From NCBI GenBank assembly GCA_020698575.1, contig CM036258.1, forward strand, positions 20,914,795 to 20,978,794: 64,000 bases of DNA, given 5' to 3'. The stretch comes from Bostrychus sinensis. Lineage: Eukaryota > Chordata > Actinopteri > Gobiiformes > Eleotridae. Every line of letters begins with the position of its first letter. Within the stretch, counting starts at the first letter, position 1. Under the pieces are notes generated by a model. The model was not told the DNA's origin and did no database searches. It saw nothing but the letters and a program-made list of their open reading frames with translations. Of this stretch, positions 27,201 through 39,500 are shown piece by piece. Made by a program: the position numbers and the translations under genes.

Positions 27201-30200
27201 TATGACTCAACTGTGCAACAAACAAGACTGTCCTATTGGTGAGCATTAAAGCTACAGATCCTCTACAACTTTCACCTTCACAGTTCAGCTTTTAAATAAC
27301 TAAATATGTTTTTTTACAGATGGCTGTCTGTCCAACCCATGCTTCCCTGGGGCTAAGTGCACTAGCTCTCCTGATGGCTCATTCAAATGTGGCAAGTGTC
27401 CTCTTGGCTACACCGGAAATGGCATCACTTGTAAGGACATTGACGAGTGTAAAGAGGTCCCCGATGCCTGCCATACACACAACGGAGTGCACCGCTGTGT
27501 GAACACTGAGCCTGGCTACAACTGTATGCCCTGTCCCCAGCGGTACTCTGGTCCTCAGCCTTTCGGAAGAGGTGTGGAGCAGGCCACAGCTAAAAAACAG
27601 GTTTGAAATACTGCTCTTAGTCAGAGATTGTGGCTAGTCGGTTAAACACTTGCAAGTTGTAATTCTATATCATTTGCTTTAGGTTTGCACACCTCGTAAC
27701 CCATGCAAAGACGGTAGCCATGACTGCAACAAAAATGCAAACTGCATCTACTTGGGCATCTTCTCGGAGTCTATGTACCGGTGTCAGTGCAGGCCAGGCT
27801 ATGCTGGGAACGGACACATCTGCGGAGAGGACAGTGACTTGGATGGCTGGCCTAACACCAACCTGGTGTGTGTGGAGAACGCCACCTACCACTGCAAAAA
27901 GGTAGCCAGACCCCACATGGTCACAATACCACAGTATAACTCACTTCACTCTTCAGTGCTTTATAATGAAAATTGTGTTCCCACTTCTTTGTTCCTTTAT
28001 AGGATAATTGCCCCAGCCTTCCCAACTCTGGCCAAGAAGACCACGACCAAGACGGTCTGGGTGATGAGTGCGACCATGATGATGACAATGATGGAATCCC
28101 GGATGATAGGGTAAGCTTTTTTTAGCCCTAAAACCATGCTTTCCTCACAAAGCTCACATTGTAATCAACAGTAGCCAGCCTTCCTTTGGGCTATAGGAAT
28201 CTTTCTCTTTGTGTTTCTGAGCACGCACCAGAGACTTCAATTGTAAAGTCAGTAAGTGTAATATAGTTTCACTGTGAAGCCAAAATTGAGCAAGGAGTGC
28301 CTTTTTGCCCATATAATTTCTAGTGTGAGTTAGGTTGTGGAAAAATGCAGACTGACTGGAAACTTTTCTCACATCCAGAGAAAAAAGAAACCCTATCATT
28401 AACTTAAACAATGAAGCTCTAAAATATTTGACAATGTAAAATTAAAGACTCACATTTATATATTCATTTTTCATTTAGGACAACTGCCCAAGAGTATACA
28501 ACCCTGCCCAATATGATGCAGACAGAGATGATGTTGGTGACAGCTGTGACAACTGCATATTTGAGGCTAACACCGACCAAACAGACACTGACAACAACGG
28601 AGAAGGAGACGCTTGTGCTGTGGACATTGATGGTGATGGTAAGTCTTACAGTATATCATAAGGTTGTTTGTCATTGTAAAACCAAAAAAAAACATGATGC
28701 AAAGTCTAAGTTATGTTTTCTTTTTATCTAGGCATTCTGAACGAGAATGATAACTGCCCATATGTTTACAACGTGGACCAGAGAGATACTGACAGGGACG
28801 GAGTGGGAGACCACTGTGACAACTGCCCTTTGGAGCACAACCCCGATCAGGTAACATCCAATACACCTGCTGCTTTCATCCTGCATAGGAATGTTTCTGC
28901 TGTGAGGAAAAAGACTGAGCTTTGTAATGGCCCTTTCATCTCAAATATGAAGATGACTTAGCCAGAACACTGGACAATTGTCTAAAGTGCAGCATTGCTT
29001 GCATATCAGCAGACAAGGAGCTACTTTTAAGTCACTTTGCATTGTACACCATTCATACTGAGGCTGATGAAAGACAGTAAAGGCCTATTTGAAGAGAGGA
29101 CAAGCCTCTTGACATTGTCAAAGAAAGTCTATGTAAAAATCTCACCATAAAGGAATCTTTCTACCCTACAGATCGACTCTGACTCAGATCGCGTAGGAGA
29201 CAAGTGCGACAACAACCAAGACATTGATGAAGATGGTCACCAGAACAATTTGGACAACTGCCCCTATATCCCCAATGCTAATCAGGCTGACCATGACAAG
29301 GATGGCAAGGGAGACGCCTGCGACCATGATGATGACAATGACGGCATTCCCGATGACAAAGACAACTGTCGGCTGGCCTTTAACCCAGACCAGCTTGACT
29401 CAGATGGTGAGTCTTGTTCTCTTACATTACACAAACATTGCAGCACAACAACCTATCACATTTGTACTAAATCTTTAAATGTTTAATTCTATCAGGTGAC
29501 GGCCGTGGTGATGTGTGCAAAGATGATTTTGACCAGGACAATGTGCTGGACATTTATGACGTGTGCCCAGAAAACTTTGACATCAGTGAAACAGACTTCC
29601 GCAGATTCCAGATGGTTCCTCTGGATCCCAAAGGCACCTCTCAAATCGATCCCAACTGGGTTGTACGACATCAGGGCAAAGAGCTGGTCCAGACTGTCAA
29701 CTGTGACCCTGGCATTGCTGTTGGTAAGTTATACTGGATACTAATTGGATAATTTCAGTTTTCTTTCTTTTTTTTTCTTTTTTTTTTTTTTGCATTATAA
29801 ATAAATAATACTATAAATAATATTTTTAACCACATTCTGTCTGATTCCAGGCTTTGATGAGTTTAGTGCAGTGGACTTCAGTGGCACCTTCTTTGTCAAC
29901 ACTGACAGAGATGATGACTACGCTGGCTTTGTTTTTGGATACCAATCCAGCTCACGATTCTATGCAGTCATGTGGAAACAGATAACACAGACCTACTGGT
30001 CCCACACACCTACCAGAGCCCAGGGATACTCTGGCCTATCCATCAAAGTGGTCAACTCCACTACCGGCCCTGGTGAGCACCTGAGGAACGCCCTCTGGCA
30101 CACTGGAGACACCCCGGGACAGGTGAGCTACTGATCTTAAAATAAAGAAGTCACAGCAACATTTTTTATCTATACAATTTAATTAAATGTGGATTTTTTT

Positions 30201-30639
30201 TCTCTCAGGTCCGCACACTGTGGCATGACCCCAAGAACATTGGCTGGAAGGACTTCACTGCCTACAGATGGCATCTGATTCACAGACCTAAGTCTGGACT
30301 TATCAGGTCAGTTTACACGCTTTCTCCTTGAAGCTGTTACAAATGTGTACATCTTATTTAAAATGTCACTGACTCCAAAACCCTATGTTTGATTATACAG
30401 AGTGGTGATGTATGAGGGCAAGAGAATAATGGCTGATTCTGGAAACATCTATGATAAGACATACGCAGGAGGACGACTAGGCTTGTATGTGTTCTCTCAG
30501 GAGATGGTTTACTTCTCAGACCTCAAATACGAATGCAGAGGTGAGACATTTACAAAGCATTTCAAAATGTCCTGTACTGTAGGACCGGCCTGAATTGATT
30601 TAACCCTTTTTTGTTTTTTGTTTCATTTCAGATTCATAA
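24285..30639 (+). CDS. thbs1: Thrombospondin-1 (complete, 21 coding exons)
   Basis: Secreted, disulfide-linked trimeric matricellular glycoprotein acting in cell-matrix adhesion, TGF-beta activation and angiogenesis control. Exons: 24285-24327, 24433-24992, 25095-25173, 25274-25363, 25452-25561, 25867-25992, 26372-26468, 26551-26724, 26804-26980, 27065-27238, 27320-27600, 27683-27901, 28003-28110, 28479-28638, 28732-28850, 29172-29406, 29496-29723, 29851-30122, 30209-30306, 30401-30540, 30632-30639. All phases agree and give 1,165 residues (human 1,170). Domains: signal peptide, laminin-G-like N domain to about 227, Cys-containing coiled coil about 258-310, VWC to 368, three TSP type 1 repeats 370-543 (WSxW, CSVTCG), EGF-like repeats 544-690, acidic type 3 calcium repeats to about 950, C-terminal lectin-like domain. 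The KRFK TGF-beta-activating motif (425-428) and RGD (921-923) are kept. The human RFYVVM cell-binding motif reads RFYAVM (1029-1034). The last exon adds only Asp-Ser. Two ATGs are adjacent; the first is used. Confidence 0.97.
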
Positions 30640-32060
30640 GTGGACCAAAGCGTCTCATAATGAATGTATATGAAAATATAGTATAAGACCTGGATCAACA
30701 TCTCAACATCTAACTTTTCTGTAAAGAACTGCACTTTGGTGGAGAAATGACAAGAGCAAGTGAGGTAAAGTCACCTCAGGACTCAAAGCCAAATACAAGT
30801 TCAGTGATCTCCACCAATGACTATAAGTATGAGTGCAGCTGTGTTCAGAAGAAACTGGCCTTCCCACTCCACTGAAGGAGGGCCACATGTATTGCTTTGC
30901 ACATGGTATTCCGCTGTGGACATGGGACCAAAGGGAAGAGTTTTTCTTATTTTTTATTTTCAAGCAATAATTATCTGCTGTGGACACTTGTTTGAAGAAT
31001 GCAGTTTGTGAACTTTTTAGAATGGGGAGATAATACCCCTTGAAGGAACAGTTGAGGGACCATGGACAGTATGGACTGACTGTTACTATCAAAGAGAGTG
31101 AGTGTGTGCTGTGTGTTATGCATGTGTAAGCATGGTTGAAGACAATGAAGACAAAGAGACTTAATTTGTAATGACCCTCCCCACAGATATGCAGACCACT
31201 ATGTGGTCTTAGGGCTGGCCCAGGACATTCTTCTCAGGAAAGGGAACTAGAAGAATCAGAAGAGCACAAATTGAGGACAGCACAGGGCCCCAGAGCAGGC
31301 ACTTTATTGCTGCTTTGGACTGTAATTATGAGCAATATTTGTTAATCCTTACAGGGGACATAAACCTCAAGGGCCAGTCTACTTCCTACCAACCATTTTA
31401 ACAATCTTTGTTTCCACCTAGTGTCACAGTTGAAGAAAAAACTGACCTAATGTGTTAAATGTGGCCTCACTTTCAGCATCAGACTATTCAGTGGTGTGCA
31501 TGCCTGGTGTGCCTGAGCTCGTGTGTACAATTCTGACAAGGGGGAAATCAAGAGGAAACCCTTAATGTACAAACATTACCTCATTTCTTTTTGTATTGAG
31601 GCCAGCAATACACAAGAATCACTTGTCTTAACAACAGAATAAAATGGTTGGCTTCTCGGTTTTATTTTAGACTTTAATATTGTTTTGCTGTATATAAGAT
31701 ATTTTTGTAGCAAGAGAAGCCTGAGCAGGAGAGGATTAAAGAAGTGTATTGTGCTATATGTATTTTTATTCCTGTGCATTTTTGATAAATTATTGTTTTA
31801 TATTGGTTATTTCATGTTTGTAGATATATGCTATTTAAATAATTTATCTGGAAGTGTTGCCTCATATGGAAGCGCTTCTGTCTGTATAAACTTATTTGCA
31901 CATTGACATGAGGATGTTTGTCATTTTGTATGTGTCTTTTGTATTAGTGAAGCATTTCTATAAACATTTGTACCATAGTTTCTACCCAAAGTGCTGTTTA
32001 TACTCAGACCTGTTATTTTGTATTGTCAACTGAACAATAAACTTCTAAGAAATATTATCC
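30640..32060 (+). other. thbs1: thbs1 3' UTR
   Basis: About 1.4 kb between the stop codon and the poly(A) signal, uninterrupted and with several AT-rich stretches (ATTTA-like pieces around 31,780-31,960) that would fit the unstable, immediate-early behaviour of thrombospondin-1 mRNA. The open frames inside (for example 31,685-31,906) are not coding. Confidence 0.75.
32036..32041 (+). terminator. thbs1: thbs1 polyadenylation signal
   Basis: AATAAA followed within 30 bases by a T/GT-rich stretch (CCATTTCTGTCTTC), the usual arrangement for cleavage near 32,060. Confidence 0.75.
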
Positions 32061-33521
32061 ATTTCTGTCTTCTTTGCTCAGCTGAACAGCCTTACTTCCC
32101 TGTATACTTTGATTGAGGTCTTCCTCCTAAAAAAGCAAAGCCCTGCTGTGTCAAAGACTGGAATCTATTAGTACAGAGTCTGGATAAGCCTCGGAGTAAG
32201 GGAGGATCCTTGGGAGTTGATGTTTGTGAAGCTAAAATGAAATATAACCTACTTCAGCAGCACATCCATACAGATCTGATTTCACATTACACACGCATCT
32301 GCTTACACCCCCCCAAGTGTAGCAATGCTTACTCTCCAAATTCATATTAGAAATTCATCTATTGCAGCTGTAGCAGCCTGACACTAAAAATGGCCACTGA
32401 AATCTGATTGTTTTAAAGGTTTTAATAGAACGGATGCTTGCGCTTTAGTGAGGGCTTGTATAGATTTTTTATAATGCTAAAAAGAGTTGTAATCTAACAC
32501 AGTGGCTTGAAAAGCCAGACTGTCTCGCTGCAGGTCTCTTTACATTAGAAGTGACCTCATTCTTACCATAGTGAGCTCACTATGTTTCCATTACCCCAAA
32601 TGAGGAGCATGTCTTCCCTACATCACTACATATATCCAGCTGATTAGATTTGTAAAAGTCTACCTACTGTGAAATAACAAGCAGGAAAAAAACTTTGGTG
32701 CAGATTTGGACAAAGGCCTCTATTGAACCTGAAGTGAGTTGTGTGTTAGATTCTTTGCTGTCTGACCTCCCTAGCTCCTCCTGTGAAGTCTTTTAGCCTG
32801 GCGGGATGTGAAAAAAACTTTTGTCCAGATCGAGACAGGGTCAAAGCGTGTAGGCGAGGTGGGAAGTGAGAGGAATGGGCCCATAGGTGTCGAAGGGTGC
32901 TGAGGTCACCAGGTGCACATGAAAAATACTCAACAAGAGTTTAGGAGGTGTGTCAACAGCTCAGCCTAAAGTCCCCAAACAAACCAAGAAAAGATGGACT
33001 ACTCAAGCCAAAACCATCAAGGGACTATTGGCTTTCTTTGGTAAATAAAGAAAATGGAGGTCACGGAGACTGCGATCTCAGAAGATCTTACTACTCTGAT
33101 CCACTCTGAGATGATCCTCTAAAGAAGAAGGAATGAGTGGCATGCATTTAACTGGTTAAAGCTACCTGGATTGAAGACATTGGGTCTGGATGCATGTCAC
33201 CAATCCAAACATGTTTTAAAGTACAAACTTGTGTGAGCAACAGAACATTCTGTGGTCACGGGACACTGTTATTACTTTTAATGGTAGCAATTTTCTGTTC
33301 TCATCTTTGATATTTGGGTTAATACACAGGATGGCCTTGGCGCTTTGTTTCCAAAATGCAGCCATAAATAACTAAGGAATGCAGACCACAAATAGATAAT
33401 TTTGTCATAAAATAAGTATTCCTGTCAATTTTAAACAAATATTTAGAGTTGAGCTGGTCCTTAGTTGATGTGAACCAAACGCATGATCAGATATGATATG
33501 TGTCCGTAAATGGATGTACTA
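32061..33521. other. Convergent spacer between thbs1 and fsip1
   Basis: The two genes end toward each other across about 1.5 kb. No further exon or repeat was recognised. The fsip1 3' UTR must lie in the right part; a minus-strand ATTAAA-type signal near 33,278 is possible but weak. Confidence 0.55.
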
Positions 33522-36500
33522 TTAGCGTGGAATGAAGTCATTCGTGTCGATGTCTCTGGTCCAAGTTTCAGTCAGTTCACAGTCCTCCAGCAGACTCAGC
33601 AGCTGCTCCTCAGTTAGATCTGGACCCTCGTCCTGCAAGAGACAGACACAACACGCATTTAGTTCACTGTACATAACTTGAACTGAGTTAGTTTAGTGCT
33701 AATGTGTGTATGGCAGGTTCAAAATCTGTTAATGTCCATTTTTGTAATCTAGGTCTAGCACCTGTAAATGAAATCATTGAGGTGGACCTCTGTCTTATAA
33801 AATTTTTACATGTCATGAAAGCAACCATTTGTTCTGGCCCTCAATTCAACAGGGACTAGACTAATTCTTTATGGAAAAAAAAGGATTAAGATTTCTCGCT
33901 AGGCTATGAATTGCCAACAGTAGATGTACTGCTTGTAGTTGAAGTAAAGTCTTTAAATTTATTGTCTTTCCTCCTAAACAAATATAGCTTTAGAATGATT
34001 CTATATGGACCTTCTCACATACTATCTCACATACATAAGAGTGATATTTTTGATACAGGGTTTTGGGTACTAGAGGTCGCTCCAGGGCAGTATTTGACCA
34101 CTTCTATCAAAAATAATGGCCATCTCATTAAAATATAATGCACGTAATCTTTCTGTAGCTTACTTTGAAATATATACATTTATTTGTGCAGAAGACTTCC
34201 ACAAAGGCAGCACCTCATACAACCCCAGTTTTAAAATCCCCAGTATCACATTAGAAGAGCAATGTCGTGATCATGCACTCAATAATATATAACCACAAAT
34301 GGACTCCAATCTATTTTTCAAAACAGAATGCAACCTCACAGGATGTGTATACCAAAGATATATCTATCATAACACATTTGTTCTCCTACCTCTTTTCCCA
34401 TCCCGCTGACTCAAAATCACATTCCTATGTCTCAACTATCCCATGAGCTAAAGTTAATACGCAGCATTAATAAACCGTCCTCCTTATTTAACCGGAGCAC
34501 CCTCCGAAACTCTGTGACGCCCTCTTCAGGACACGGTTGCTGATATACATCTCAATCACACAAAGCCATCTCAATGTAATTGCACCTTTAGGGTCAATGC
34601 TATTTAGGTTGTCGTTTATGTGGCGTCAAGTACCCACTGTGTGTGAAGTACCAGACACATTCCAATCTCGGGACCCCCAGCAGCACACCATCTTTTTGAG
34701 TTTAACTATATTAGCCAGGAGTGGGAAAGTAACTACATATTTTACTCAAGTCATTTACGTTTGGACAAAATGTACATCTCTAGAGGAAAGTGTTTTGACT
34801 TTTGCTGATGTAAACAGACAAGAAATCAGGGAGACAGAGGTATGCCATGGAGAAAATCCCACTGAACTGGAAATCAAACCCGGGTTGCTCCATTTTTTAT
34901 GGTGAGCACACTACCAGGTGAGCCAGCAAAGTACCCGTAAAATTATTTTTGACCTGGGTGGCAAAGTGTGTAGCACACTGGACATGCAATGAGAGGATCT
35001 TGGGTTACATCCAAATTTGCGTGTAATAATAGTAGTATTAGTAGTAGAAGTAAAGGGGGAAGAAGTATTAGTAATAGTAGTAGTTCGTTGTAGTAGTTTG
35101 GTGAGTAGCTCTGAATACTTCTACTTGAGTAAAATCAATTTGAAGTCACAATAATAATTTTAAACAGAATCTCTGATATAGTCTCATAGACTTCACCTTC
35201 GGCTCTGCAAAACAGAAGAGTAAGAAAAATGACAGCCTTCAGACGTTTAAATGCGTGACTGAAGGAGCACAGCTGATGCCTCACTTCAACCACAATTTGT
35301 CTGGAACCACCAGTATTTTGACTGTTCACTTTGACCGTCTATAAAAAGTGTACCACAGATTTTAAAAGGCAACTTGCGTTTAACTAATACCAGGCTTCTC
35401 TCAGTACTGGAAGGTACAAGTAAGTATTTCCAGTGGAAAAGTGGGAAAAATAACATCCAAGAAAGACAGAGGGCTCTTTACTGCCTTAACATAATGCTGT
35501 GAGTCCTTACAGTGGTTGACCTCAGCTGGCCCTTAATGCTAGGGAGGCCAAAGGTGTCTGTGGGTGACTGATACGTGTTTTCCTCCATTTCTGTCTCTAT
35601 GTCTTTGAAGACAGTTAAACAAAAGGGAAAAGTGTTCTGGCAGCTTTAGTCCAGCGAAACCAATTATTACACTAAACACGAATAGCAATGTACATGGGAC
35701 AGACGGTTTGAAAAAGTTAGACACAATGACAAAACTTCATCTTTTAAAGTCTCGGGGCTTTCCAGTAATTCAAGCACATATGGAGTCAGGTGATTCAACC
35801 ACAGCATCAACTAAATGTCCTTCCATCAAAAACTACACGTGACTGTCTGTATTGGCCCAAGACACTAAAATAGAAGCAGTGAAAACATAAATCAGGATTT
35901 TGCACTCACCAGAGGATAATCACAGATCCATGAGCAACCTGTCTGAGGACTTGTTCACAGACATACATTTTTTGGCAAAAACATGTGAAATACAACTTGA
36001 AGGTGGAGAATCTACACATCCACTCCACACTGAAGATAACTATTGGAAAAAGTTAGGAGAGTGTGGCAGATTTATGGATTAATGGCACATTCTGAACTCT
36101 GTTATATAATTGTGCTAAAATGGAAAATTCTTAAGCCACATACTATGTTTTATAGCAACAATAACAATTATTGTTAAAGGGCCAGCATTTCCCAGTGATG
36201 CTGTGCCGAAGCTCATCACCTGCAGCCCAGAGACCCACTAGGCCGAGTACACTGGGTTATATTTATGGATCTCCCAAAATCCTGTGGAAGAAACATAAGA
36301 CCTAAAGCTCTGTTTAGGACGTGTTGTCATTTGTCACTCATCTCACCTGTGTTTTAAACACATGTGATAATGATGATATCAATGTGCTGTTTGCCCTCTG
36401 GACAAGGTTCAAGTTCCACAGCCAGCAGCCACAGGCCGGTCGTTAAACCTGATGAAGAACGATGGGGACTGCCTCATATCAGTTTCTCACCGGGGGATGA

Positions 36501-39500
36501 ATCTCACAGCCCTGCAGCCGTTAGGCCTGAGTGCACCATCACCCCACAGCTCTTGTCAGCTCCTGTACACACAGAGTACTACTCAGCTTTCAAGGTCACT
36601 GACTCCAGCCACATATCTCAGCTTTATCCAGCACAGAGCCAGGGGCCAGCACTAATACAGGGAAGAATGTTGCTCATCTTATTTTCTAAGCTGTAATGGA
36701 AGTCTGAGACCTACTATAGTAAACGATGACGTCAATTTAAATATATCAGTAAGTCCATAACAAGGACATGGCTTTAGTTTTTTCACAGCGACAAACACAG
36801 TGTATGAAGATTAACTGTATGTAGAACTCCTTATTTAAACATGCAATCAAAGACTGTATATAAAAAGCCATAGTGTCATCTATTAAAAAAGAATGTTTTT
36901 AATTGGCCCCTCATGCTAGCGGCAGCACAGGTCCTGAACCTATATGGACATAACTTAAATGTGTATGCTTTTTTCCAATATGTACAGTACATGAATGGAA
37001 GGGTAAGAGATGGTGAAATGCACTTTCTTTGTGAAAACACAAAGTAGAGACTCTGACCTCAAAGTAATTTTACAAGTTTAAAAATATCTTCATATTTATG
37101 ACAATTGTGTTACTGCTACAGCACTGAACAATAACTTTTAGTGAGTTCCAAAACATGACATTTCTTTGCTCTAAACCACCACTATTACAGATGCATGAAA
37201 TATAGAGTTGAGGAAAGTGCTGAGACAACAATAGCCGAAGCAGTTGGCTTTTGTGAAATGCTCTTATTTTGGATCATAAATAAGTGAATGAGGACCAACG
37301 GTGTCACAGACCAGAAGTTACCACTGTGGATGGACAGACACAAAGATTCAAATTGAAGGGACTTTCTCAGTTTTTTACTGGCTTATCCATTGTTGTATTA
37401 TTTGTTCGATGGTTCTGAAAAGAAATGGTAAACCCAACAAACAATAAACAAAGGCCTTCTTCAGTAACCTGGCAAAAGCCAGATTGCTGTGTGTAAAATT
37501 CTGCTATGCATAAAGTGGTAACGTTATAGAATTGTGGCATGCCTTCTGGTAAAACATTTGTTAAGAGGAGGAACTTTCAAGAGAATATTTGGAGATGATT
37601 GAATAAAGTGCCAGCTTGCAACCATCTACCATGAATTATTTTAACCAAACAACAAACTGCTTTACCTTGCACAGCAAGCTGGATTATTGTGAAATTTGTG
37701 AGTTCACACATTCATGAACTCCATCTTGTCATGCTCCTGCTGGTCCGTTTGGGTTCGAGCCAGTGATTAACAGAGACATGTTTTCAGTAAATGTTGGGAT
37801 AGCCCATCCTGTTGTAGATGGCATAGGATCACAGCCAAGTGATATTACAGGAACTAACTAGCACAGATTTAGTTTGAAATGTAAAAATAGCCCTTTTTGA
37901 ATCTGTATCTGTGCTTATTGTTCTTGAGCAGAGATATGAAATAAAATGAAAGGGCAATGGCAATGAGATAGGAAAATGAAGAATCTAAGGCTAAGAGGAG
38001 AGATTCTTTGGCCCTCAGCTGAGTTTCAGTGAGAGGGAGAGTTGTTTGGATTGAGAGAATAGAGAAAGCTGGGATGACGCACAAAATTGCCGGTCTCAGA
38101 AGTGAGTCCAACACAATACGGCCCATGTTTACATAAATCATTGCAAAAGGTAAATCAGGTAGATCTCTTGGAATAACACTGGGATTCTTACCACAACGCT
38201 CTGGAACCAATCAAACAGACACAGAACAGGGAGTCTGCCATCGCCGCATGGACGTAGGACACTACCCTTTGAATATTTTCCGCCTTTACAATACATGTTA
38301 TACTTTCACCACAGCCAGACTAAACACAGGGCTGTATACTTAACATTTAAAGGGGAAGACCTCAGTATGTATTCTTGAAGGAACTCACTTATGAGCCGTG
38401 TTACCTCAGGTCACCTTCCCTCTCCGGGATTTATTTATTTCTCTATCACTTGTTATGACCAACTAGAAGACAAAATATGAATAATTTTTACAATTTGGCA
38501 AATAAACAAAAAAAATCAAGCTATACACCAGAGAATATAATGGCTAAGTTTAATAAATTGTTCTTTGTTAAAAATGAAAACGTGATCCACTCATCAGACA
38601 CTAGTTCAGAGTATGGAGTAATTAAAAACTGACAGGAAATATGACAGCTTGGCATGGACTTACTAAAAAGAGGGTGAATCAAGGCCTTATTCATAATAGA
38701 TGTCAAATAAAAGCAGTTTAATAACAAGTCACTCACATTCTACAAGACACGTGATGAGATGTAAAATCAACAGACCTCTGCCAAAGCACTGACTCTATCT
38801 CGCAAAAGTAAAGAAATAGTGCCTGCACTCAAAACAAGATTCCGCTAGTTAAGGGGTTAATGCTGTCATTTGAGCCACAAAGCCCTCATATCTCACAAAC
38901 CCTTTTCACTTTATGAAGTTTATAGATATGACTGGCCAGGCTGGAAAAAAGGAAAATGTTAGTTGTCAATTTAGTGCTTAGTTGTGGCAGTGCAGACTTG
39001 CTTTTTGTTTACTTTTTAGCTTGATTTCAAAACCTTTACACAACTATATGAAAAATACATATGTTCATAATATATTTTTAAAAGATGCTATATTTAATAA
39101 AAGACACACCCTTCACATCAAACAGAGGAACCTAAAGAAAGAAGTTCATTGCTAATTTAGACAAGCTTCAAATAAAGAAGACATTTTCTCATTATGAGCA
39201 CAAGACACCAAAAACAAGCAGTGTTTAAAGTGGTGCTGCTGCCAGACACCGCTCTTACAAAAGCTCTATGTGTCACTGTGGTTTGTATGCTGATAAATGT
39301 GTTCACACATGCAAAGCCTAGATCCAATGTATATTTTTCAGAGCCACTGGCCTTATATTGTGGGTAGGAAAAAGATTTATTTTCATGGAATCTGTCTGGG
39401 AGGGCATTCTTGGACAGTTTGACCCAGTTCCAAAATACCATAAGGTTGATTTGTATAACATTCGTAATTCAGCATCTTCACAGACAGGCTTTGTACCTGA

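Noticed and set aside
28513..29478. Met/Thr-rich plus-strand open frames
   Set aside because: Out-of-frame readings of the acidic GAY/AAY codons in the thbs1 type 3 repeats.
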